NCBI GenBank assembly: GCA_021771575.1
Contig: JAETOX010000009.1
Span: 1-53,706, forward strand
DNA from: Bacteroides sp.
GTDB lineage: Bacteria; Bacteroidota; Bacteroidia; Bacteroidales; Marinifilaceae
Length of the DNA: 53,706 nt
Reading direction: 5' to 3'
Shown: positions 26,600-34,400 of the stretch, piece by piece
Layout: each line of letters opens with the position of its first letter
How positions within the stretch are numbered: the stretch's first letter is position 1
Notes under the pieces: generated by a model
What the model was told of the DNA's origin: nothing
Database searches by the model: none
The model's input: only the letters and a program-made list of their open reading frames with translations
Position numbers and translations under genes: made by a program

Positions 26600-26607
26600 T
26601 ATATTTG
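26600..26607 (+). promoter_or_regulatory. Promoter (-7 element) of the TlpA-type lipoprotein gene
   Basis: TATATTTG fits the consensus and lies 33 bases before the start at 26640. Confidence 0.5.
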
Positions 26608-26639
26608 TAAATCCAAGTAGTGTCACATAATGGCAATTA

Positions 26640-27989
26640 ATGGACAGAAAAATAATGAAAGAGATTATTATTTTTATTTTATCTGTATTGATATTGTCTT
26701 CATGCACCAAAAGTGATATGGTGCAGATTAGTGGGCGGATAGAGAACGGAGATTCTATTGTCAGTATCTGGGTAGAAGACAGTATTTATACTTTTCCATT
26801 AGATGAACAGGATTTTTTTTCAGGAAAAATACCTTTAAAACATAATGGATACGCTACTCTTTTGCATAACTCTTTGAATCTTTATTTAAGCCCGAGGGAA
26901 GATCTCGAAATCTATGTAAATGCCCGTAATTTTTCGGCTTCTCTCTATTTCCGTGGAAGTTTGGGAGGGATTAACAGTTATCTGAAAGAACAGGAAGTAG
27001 CGGTCTTTTTCGATAAGGATTATTATGTCCTGGAAGAGGAAGAATTTGTCGGTCGCATGAAAGAACTCATCGATGAAAAAATCAAGTTGTTGGAAGCGAA
27101 AAATTTCGATGAATCGTTTACGAAACTGGAAAAAGAAAGAATCCGTTATTCCGTTGCCGGACAGGTATCTTTTTATCCGGTTTACCGCATGCGGATGTTC
27201 CCTGAAGAAAAATATCGTCCGGGACCTGTTTTTACTGAATTTTTGTCGTCTTTTTCGTTGAACAATGAGGAAATGTTGGGGACGAGGGATTATCAGGCTT
27301 TTTTGTTGAATTACGTCTATCTGCAGGCAAGCTGTAGGAAGAAAAATGGGGAAAATTATACCGATGGGATTGCCAATTATATTCTTTCAACGATCACCAG
27401 CCCTTCAGTTAAAAATTTTCTTTTGACTCAGATCGTCTATCGGTATATTTGGGAGAATAACGGGCTGGAAGGCACAGATTATTTATTGGCGGTTTTCCAT
27501 CAGGAGTGTACAGATCAGAGTAAAGTGGCTTATATCGATGAAATTGTAAAGCATTGGAAAAAAATTTCTCCCGGGATGCCGGCTCCGGATTTTGCCGTAC
27601 GCGATCTGAAAGGAAATATCGTTAGCTTGAAGGATTATCAGGGAACTTATTTATATATCACCGTATGGGCAACTTGGTGTGTCCCATGTAAGGGAGAATT
27701 GCCCTATCTGGAATTATTACAGAAAAAATATGCCGGCAGGAATATCCAATTCCTGACCATTGCGATAGACAATCCGCAGGAACCTCAGAAATGGAGCGAC
27801 TTCCTCCGGGAACATCCGTACGGGGGCATACATACTTTAGTTGATAGTCAAGGGAAATTCAATGAAGACTATATGATTATCAGTATTCCTCGTTTTATCC
27901 TGATTGGACCTGATGGGAAACTAATTACCTCCAATGCTCCGCGTCCGTCCGGACAAATTTTGCAATTACTCGAAAGCCTGGCAATATAA
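26640..27989 (+). CDS. TlpA-family thioredoxin-like lipoprotein
   Basis: The 449 residues begin with a lipoprotein signal (LILSSC, Cys22). A poorly conserved N-terminal part (about 30-300) of mixed beta and helical character, with DUF4369-like beginnings, leads into a thioredoxin-fold TlpA/AhpC-TSA domain (about 308-449). Its redox site is WCVPC (about 346-350) and its cis-Pro segment is ISIPRFILIGPDGK. The likely role is periplasmic thiol-disulfide exchange or cytochrome-type maturation; substrate unknown. A second ATG at 26655 (MKEIIIF) would also give a good signal peptide. The SusCD locus carries a protein of similar build at 51522. Confidence 0.9.
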   Translation: MDRKIMKEIIIFILSVLILSSCTKSDMVQISGRIENGDSIVSIWVEDSIYTFPLDEQDFFSGKIPLKHNGYATLLHNSLNLYLSPREDLEIYVNARNFSASLYFRGSLGGINSYLKEQEVAVFFDKDYYVLEEEEFVGRMKELIDEKIKLLEAKNFDESFTKLEKERIRYSVAGQVSFYPVYRMRMFPEEKYRPGPVFTEFLSSFSLNNEEMLGTRDYQAFLLNYVYLQASCRKKNGENYTDGIANYILSTITSPSVKNFLLTQIVYRYIWENNGLEGTDYLLAVFHQECTDQSKVAYIDEIVKHWKKISPGMPAPDFAVRDLKGNIVSLKDYQGTYLYITVWATWCVPCKGELPYLELLQKKYAGRNIQFLTIAIDNPQEPQKWSDFLREHPYGGIHTLVDSQGKFNEDYMIISIPRFILIGPDGKLITSNAPRPSGQILQLLESLAI

Positions 27990-28024
27990 TGATCATGTTT
28001 TTGTAAACAAATTCTTAAATATAC

Positions 28025-28053
28025 TTGCTTCATTCAGTTTTTTTATATCTTTG
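28025..28053 (+). promoter_or_regulatory. Promoter of the DUF4369 lipoprotein gene
   Basis: TATCTTTG at 28046-28053 fits the -7 consensus, with TTG at 28025-28027 about 19 bases upstream as a -33 element. The start codon is 41 bases downstream. Confidence 0.6.
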
Positions 28054-28093
28054 TACAACCATGCGAGATAAAAATTACAAAGTATAATAAGAA

Positions 28094-28777
28094 ATGAAAA
28101 GGATTTATTTACTATTGATGGCTTTTACTTTGGTATTAGGAGCTTGTAATAGCAATAAGGTGAAAGTCAGAGGAAAAGTGACTGGTTTACAGGGGACTGT
28201 AAAACTGTTAGCGGAGATGCCGGGACAACAAGGATTAGTCATTCTGGCGAAACAGGATGTGACGGACGGAAACATTGAGTTGGTTACCGAAGAATTACAA
28301 ATTCCTGCCAGGGTATGGGTGGATGTTGCCGGTAAGAATACACTGGAATTTATTCTGGATACCAAAGACCAGATTTGGATTCAGGGGAAAGCGAAATTTC
28401 CCGATCAGATCGAGGTAAAAGGTTCGGGACTCGATACAGAGTATGCCAAATTGAAAAAAATGTTCAAGGAAAAATATGAAGGGCCTATAGAACCGATCGA
28501 CAAATCGATCAAGAGGATTATGGATAAACCTAAAAAATCCAAAGACGACGAAGTGATGTTGGGTGTGTATCAATTACAGAAACAGCGTTACATCCGGGCA
28601 CGGGCCAATTATGCAAAAACCTTGATCGAAGCGAATCCGAAACTTGAATTGTCACTTTTCTTGTTGCAGGACGAATTAAGAGATAGTCTGGATCTGCAGA
28701 AAAGATTATTCCAGAAAATGGAGATCTTAAACAAGGAAAGTAATGTTTATAAGACAATTGCAGAAAAATTGCGATAA
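28094..28777 (+). CDS. DUF4369-like lipoprotein without thioredoxin domain
   Basis: The 227 residues have a lipoprotein signal (LVLGAC, Cys18), then a beta-rich stretch (about 22-115: VKVRGKVTGLQGTVKLLAE...) of DUF4369 type, which in Bacteroidota normally forms the N-terminal half of TlpA-like proteins. The helical remainder (about 120-227) lacks a thioredoxin fold or any CxxC. It could be a stand-alone ligand-binding half of such a protein. It has its own promoter and terminator. Function unknown. Confidence 0.75.
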   Translation: MKRIYLLLMAFTLVLGACNSNKVKVRGKVTGLQGTVKLLAEMPGQQGLVILAKQDVTDGNIELVTEELQIPARVWVDVAGKNTLEFILDTKDQIWIQGKAKFPDQIEVKGSGLDTEYAKLKKMFKEKYEGPIEPIDKSIKRIMDKPKKSKDDEVMLGVYQLQKQRYIRARANYAKTLIEANPKLELSLFLLQDELRDSLDLQKRLFQKMEILNKESNVYKTIAEKLR

Positions 28778-28833
28778 AGAGAAAACCATGTGAGTGGTTT
28801 TGTTTTCCCGTTTTTATTACTTAGTTGTTTTTA

Positions 28834-28859
28834 GGGGTGCCGTCGGGTACCCCTTTTTT
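28834..28859 (+). terminator. Terminator of the DUF4369 lipoprotein gene
   Basis: GGGGTGCC (28834-28841) pairs with GGTACCCC (28846-28853), including one G-U pair, around a 4-base loop, and is followed by TTTTTT. Confidence 0.85.
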
Positions 28860-28928
28860 GTATTACTGCTCTTTGTATTTTGATTATTTTGTAATAAATA
28901 TTATTTTTACCGTTAGAATTCCCTGACT

Positions 28929-30479
28929 ATGATAAAGAAAATAATTATCCGGATCTTGCTGGCTGTCATGCTCGCTGCTTTTATTGCAGTCGTGGTGGTA
29001 CAATGGTTATGGATTAAATATGCGATTCAGGAACGGGAAATCAAATTTACTTCGCAGGTATACGATGCTTTAAATAAAGTAGTCAACCGGATTGATGAAA
29101 TCAATTATATCAAGTATCGGGGAGAGATGAACGAGCAACTGGGAGAAATCAAAAATTACAACGACATGATCGCTTCTCAGCAGGGGCAGCCTTCTTCCGG
29201 TTGGTATTCCAGTCATCTGTTTAATTTTTTGAATAATGACCTCAATCGTTTGAATGGGGGAGGACGTTCCTATCTGGCTACTCCGGCCTTACCTTATACT
29301 CGTTCGAAAATGGGAAAGATCGTGGATCAGGAGTTTATTATACAGACGATTCGGTCGATGGAGCTTCCTTCGAAGGATACGACTTCGCAGGCGGCTTTTT
29401 ATGCCCGGCTCAGTCAGCAGATGCAGGAATTTACGCTTCGGTTGCTGAAAGAGAAAGACCCGGAAAATGTTTCTGTAGAGCAGCGTTTAGCCAATATCGA
29501 TGTAAACGCTCTATTGGTAAATTATTTTCAGCTGGCTCATATCCGTTTGCCTTTTACTTACCAGATTATGACCAAACAGGATATTCTTGATAATACCCAG
29601 GATTTGTATTACGTTCCTTTATTTCAGCAGGATTTGGTGGATAAGGGATATTATTTGGGGGTTCGGTTCGAGTCGGTACAGCCGATATTGCTGGAAAATA
29701 TGGGATGGCTTTTCCTGGCTTCCGGTTTTTGTATATTCGGGTTGATGTTTGTTTTCATTATCACTATTTTTATCATCATGCGGCAGCAAAAATTATCGGT
29801 TATCAAAAACGATTTTATCAACAACATGACCCATGAATTTAAAACGCCTATCGCTACAATTTCGCTGGCTACTTCTGCCATTACCAAAGAGAAAGTGTTG
29901 AACGACCGGGAGCAAATACTCAAGTTCAACTCAATGATTAAGAGCGAAAACGATCGGATGAATAAATATGTAGAGCGAATCTTGCAGCAGGCCAAACTCG
30001 ATCGTAGGGAATTGCAAATGAACAAAGCCGATATCGATATGAACGAAATGGTGAGGGAAGCTGTGGAACATTTTGTTTTGATCGTTCAGAATGCTGGCGG
30101 GAAACTCCAATGTCGCTTGAATGCCCGGAATTTTACTTATTATGCAGATGAAGTGCACATGATGAATGCAGTTTGTAATCTGGTCGATAATGCCATCAAG
30201 TATTCCGGAGGGGCTCCGGATATTCTGGTGTATACTCAGGGAAATAATCATATATTTACGATCGGTGTATTAGATCACGGCATCGGCATTTCGAAAGAGG
30301 CTCAGAAAAAGGTATTTAAGCGTTTTTATCGGGTTCCCAACGGGAATGTTCATAATGTCAAGGGGTTCGGTTTGGGGTTGAGTTATGTGAAATCTATCGT
30401 GGAACTCCATGGTGGTACCGTTCGCTTATCCTCCAAAAAGAATAAAGGTACGTTGGTCGAGATCCAGTTGAAAATTTGA
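28929..30479 (+). CDS. rprX: Membrane sensor histidine kinase, RprX-like
   Basis: The 516 residues have a transmembrane helix at about 7-27, a periplasmic sensor region (about 30-260) of no recognised fold, a second helix at about 261-284, then a cytoplasmic HisKA domain. The phospho-acceptor is His302 in NNMTHEFKTPIATI. The HATPase domain shows NLVDNAIKYSGG (N box), DHGIGISKEAQKKVFKRFYRV and GFGLGLSYVKSIVELHGG (G boxes). Architecture and partner match the Bacteroides RprX/RprY pair, but the symbol is a similarity call. The response regulator follows after 82 bases. Confidence 0.9.
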   Translation: MIKKIIIRILLAVMLAAFIAVVVVQWLWIKYAIQEREIKFTSQVYDALNKVVNRIDEINYIKYRGEMNEQLGEIKNYNDMIASQQGQPSSGWYSSHLFNFLNNDLNRLNGGGRSYLATPALPYTRSKMGKIVDQEFIIQTIRSMELPSKDTTSQAAFYARLSQQMQEFTLRLLKEKDPENVSVEQRLANIDVNALLVNYFQLAHIRLPFTYQIMTKQDILDNTQDLYYVPLFQQDLVDKGYYLGVRFESVQPILLENMGWLFLASGFCIFGLMFVFIITIFIIMRQQKLSVIKNDFINNMTHEFKTPIATISLATSAITKEKVLNDREQILKFNSMIKSENDRMNKYVERILQQAKLDRRELQMNKADIDMNEMVREAVEHFVLIVQNAGGKLQCRLNARNFTYYADEVHMMNAVCNLVDNAIKYSGGAPDILVYTQGNNHIFTIGVLDHGIGISKEAQKKVFKRFYRVPNGNVHNVKGFGLGLSYVKSIVELHGGTVRLSSKKNKGTLVEIQLKI

Positions 30480-30561
30480 GTGAAAAAAGAATACATAGAG
30501 ATGGTAAATTTTATATGATTTGATTAAGGTAATTTGAAATCTAAAATTTAAAATTAGAGAT

Positions 30562-31254
30562 ATGGCACAGAAAATATTATTGGTAGAAGACGATCCTTGT
30601 TTCGGCTCAGTTTTGAAGTCTTATCTGGAATTATCGGATTATGATGTCACCCTTTGTGTGAATGGGAATGAAGGACTGGAGGCTTTTCGGAAAGATAAAT
30701 TCGATATTTGTTTGCTCGATGTCATGATGCCTGAAATGGACGGGTTTACATTAGGAAAAAAAATTCGCGAAGTGGATGCTTCCGTGCCGTTTGTCTATAT
30801 TACTGCCAAGAGCATGAAGGAAGATATGAAACAGGGATACGAAATAGGAGCGGACGATTATATTGTCAAACCGTTTGATTCCGAAGTGCTAATCTTGAAA
30901 ATAAAGGCTATCTTGAGCCGTAGCAAACATGAGGAAGCCGAACCGAAACCGAAATTCATTAACATTGGTGAATATACTTTCAATACGGAGCTGCGTATTA
31001 TTTCGAAAAATAACGAGGAACAGATCCGATTGACTCCGAAAGAAGCACGGTTATTGGAATTATTGTATAATCACCGGGATGGTTTACTACCGCGGGAAAA
31101 AGCATTGACCGAAATATGGGGGACCAATGATTATTTTACGGCCCGTAGTATGGACGTTTACGTGACGAAACTGAGGAAGTATTTTAAAGATGACGATAAA
31201 ATAAAGATTGAAAATGTACATGGCTCCGGCTTTCGACTGGTGATTGAAGAGTAG
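30562..31254 (+). CDS. rprY: OmpR/PhoB-family response regulator, RprY-like
   Basis: The 230 residues contain a receiver domain (about 1-118) with the acidic pair at 10-11, phospho-acceptor Asp53 in LLDVMMPEMDG, Thr81 and Lys103 in IVKPFD. A winged-helix output domain follows (about 130-230), with LTPKEARLLELLYNHRDGLLPREKAL and VYVTKLRKYF...VHGSGFRLV. All signalling residues are intact. It is paired with the kinase immediately upstream. RprY in Bacteroides is linked to stress and redox-type responses (family knowledge); targets here are unknown. Confidence 0.92.
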   Translation: MAQKILLVEDDPCFGSVLKSYLELSDYDVTLCVNGNEGLEAFRKDKFDICLLDVMMPEMDGFTLGKKIREVDASVPFVYITAKSMKEDMKQGYEIGADDYIVKPFDSEVLILKIKAILSRSKHEEAEPKPKFINIGEYTFNTELRIISKNNEEQIRLTPKEARLLELLYNHRDGLLPREKALTEIWGTNDYFTARSMDVYVTKLRKYFKDDDKIKIENVHGSGFRLVIEE

Positions 31255-31258
31255 AAAG

Positions 31259-31363
31259 AGAATGCCGTATTCGAATATCGTGATGATTGAGGCATTCTGA
31301 AAAGGGGTAAATTTGTATTTCGACTGAGCGATTTGCGAAGAACAGAAATACAAATTTATAGTT
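31259..31363 (+). terminator. Double hairpin after the response regulator gene
   Basis: Hairpin A pairs AGAATGCC (31259-31266) with GGCATTCT (31291-31298). Hairpin B is a perfect 14-bp stem (TAAATTTGTATTTC, 31308-31321, with 31345-31358) over a 23-base loop, shortly followed by TTTTT. Hairpin B is the probable terminator of the two-component operon. Confidence 0.7.
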
Positions 31364-31422
31364 TTTACCTTTATAACCAGAACTTGATCCTTTTACTTTT
31401 GGAGATAAAAATATTTGATAAT

Positions 31423-31460
31423 AATAAAAGGTCGACCGAAAATTTTACTTTTCGGTCGAT
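31423..31460 (-). terminator. Terminator of the alpha-2-macroglobulin-like gene
   Basis: Bases 31431-31442 and 31449-31460 form an 11-bp stem (TCGACCGAAAA) around a short loop. On the minus strand it is followed by CCTTTTATTATT, 22 bases after the stop. Confidence 0.75.
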
Positions 31461-31482
31461 CTCATTCAAAGGGTGATCCGTT

Positions 31483-34400
31483 TTATTCCGCTACTTTGAT
31501 CTTTTCTGCTTGGCTATGCGCATTGAATTCCGGAGCATAAAAACTCTGGAAGGTAGCAATACCATCTTGATATGCACCGACTTGGTTCACCCATACGGCG
31601 TATTCCAGTACATAAGTTCCCCGGGATAGCGAATTGAAGAAGAAATTTGTTGCGGCGTCCTTGGTCTCTTGATAATAAACAGTGCCGAACTTCCAATGAT
31701 TCCTGGAAAGTTGTTCCACCGGTTCGAAACAGGTTGCCCGTAAATCTTGTAGATACAAGAATTCCATATCCCGGTCCAGCGACAAGGTCAACCGTACGAT
31801 TACTTTATTTCCAGTTTTCAAAGATTCATTTTCCAAGGGAAACAGACGTGTATTGCCCTGGGAATCGCTCTTTTCGATAAACAGTTTTTTATCTACTTGT
31901 AGAGCTGAGGACTGACGTTTCACTTGGTCCAGTCGTTCGAAATATTGCAGATACATACCGCCCCAACTGGGGGTATGCTCATTTTTGCTGATTTTTACCG
32001 TCGACATATTAGATTTAATCTCTTCGTGTGAAAAGGATTTTTTCAGATAACCCAAAGGATTGGAAGAGGAAGTGCTGAAAGTATAGGAGCCTAGCCGGAC
32101 ATCCAGGTTTTCTTTCTGGTTTAGTTGGTCACTGCCGGTGAGTAATAAAGCATGGACGGCATCTACTGTAGCTGGTACGCTAGCCCAGCTTTGAGTTTGT
32201 TTTTGCCGCAACAACCATTGCTTCATGGCATTGATATCCTGGCTATTCCCTTCAATTTCATGAAATGCTTCCATCAGGGTGGTGTGAACCTGAACACTGG
32301 AATTTCGGTAATCGACGTTTCGGTTGTTGGGCCAAAACATGCCCATCTCCGAAGTGGTTTGAGCATATTGGTGTAGGGATTTAAGTATAGCCCGGGCTTC
32401 GGTTTGTAAGCCGTAACGCCACAAACTCATAGCTATAAGGGCTTTTTCGTAAAGAGAGAAATTCTCCCATTGTTTTTCGGCCAGCGACAGGAAATATTTA
32501 TGTGCCTGAAGTGCATCTCCCAGAGGAATATCCCGGTAAAGGCTTCGCACATTCAGATAAAGGATTTGATCATAGCTAATTTGTTCCGGGGTATTTTTGT
32601 AGTCTTTCTGGATTTCTTGATCTAGGTAATGGAGTGCTTTGATTTGCATTTCTTTTTCCCGTTGACTGTACTCGTGCTGCCCGGTCGAATTGGCTCTTGC
32701 CAGTAGCGTTAGTACATAAATTGTCTGAAAACGGCTGGGATACATGCCTTTGAACCAGCTCCAGCTTCCGCTGCCCGTTTGCAAGCCCGCCAATTTTTGC
32801 AGCGCTTGTTGTTGTAAATATTCCACTCGGTTAGGATCAAATAATTGCGATAACATTTGCATCCGTTCGGTTTCCGATTGTGCTTGCATCACCCAAGGCG
32901 AAGCTTCTAGTAAAATGGATTTTAATTCACTGTTTTGTTCCAGTTTAGATAACAGGGTGGAGGAATCCTGAGCCGAGGCTGCCCAGCTTTGGATAACTTC
33001 CCGGAGTTTGGGATTGGCAGTGGCGATTCGGTGAGCGAGCGTATTCACATAATAAGCAGCGGCGACATCGATGGTATTCTCGGTTTCCGGTATTTGTAAA
33101 GAGGGCAGGGCCAGAACGGCATACCAAATGGGATTGGCTGTTAGCTCCAGTGTCAACCGGTAAGCTTGTTGTATCGGAACCGGTTGTTGAAGGGTAAAGG
33201 TCTGCGTACCGCTTTCCTGCAAATAAAAGGGTAAAGTCTTGGTTACCAGAATTTCTGCTGGTAAGATAGGGATCAAGTGTTGCTCGCCATCGCTGAACAT
33301 TTCGCTTTGAGCCGTAATCCGGCAGCCAGCCAGATCGATATTCGAGGGTACTTGGAAACGAAAACGGACCGTTTGGCTGCCTCCGGCATTTACCCGGAAA
33401 TTTGTATTTTGGAGGAGGATATTTTCCGTGCAACCCGGCAGGAATAATTCCAGCTGGGCTGTTCCTTCCTGTAAGCTGTCGGAGAGATTACTGATGGTAA
33501 CTTGTATTTCCGTAATATCACCGCTCCTGAAAAAACGAGGCAGATTGGGACGTATCATCAGCAATTTACTGGTAGTGATGTAGCGGGTAAATTCTCCGCT
33601 GACCAGTTGGCGGGTATAAGCCAGTGCCGTAAATTTCCATTGGGTGGTGGATTCCGGTGCTGTAAATTTCAGCAGAAGATCACCGTTTGGGGTAGTTTGA
33701 AGCTGAGGATAGAAAAAGGCCGTTTCCTGGAAATTCTGACGAAGTTTTATTGTAGGTACACCAGCATCGTTTACTTGATCGGTTGATATTGCCTGCTGAC
33801 CGAATGTAACAGTTTGTAGGTCGTTGCTGGCTTTGCTTTGTAAGGTTTTTCGGGCACGTGAATATAAACCGGCTGCGACAACTTGGTCTTCCATGCCAAG
33901 CTCCATCACATCGGAAACTTCAGGTACTTGAAAAGTCTGGAGTGCATCGAACCGGAACGGAGGAACCGGGTAATTAGGACGTTTGAAGGACCAGGGAGAC
34001 AGGGTCAGGTAATTGTTTCTTGTGCTGGCTGAAGGTTCCGACCAAAAACCAGGGAAGCGGGTATAAGCGTATGTTGGAGTAAACCGGATTTGATAAGGGC
34101 TGATCTTATCCAGAGAAGCATCATACATCATTGCCAATACCTCAGCTTGTACAGGACGATTCTGGCTGTCGGTCACCCGGATCTCCCAGCTTTCCTGTTG
34201 ACCGGGTTGAAGATTGTCTCGGAAAGTTTTGGTATGAACGGTTAATTGTCGGTTTGCTTCCTTGCGTTGGATTTCTACAGTCTCTTGGATATAATACCGG
34301 TCTTTGACATAGCTGATGGTAAGCTGTAATTTCCGTCCATAAATAGATTTATAGGGGATATTGATTTTGGTGATGGTATCGTTTAGGGTTAGGAAGCAAC

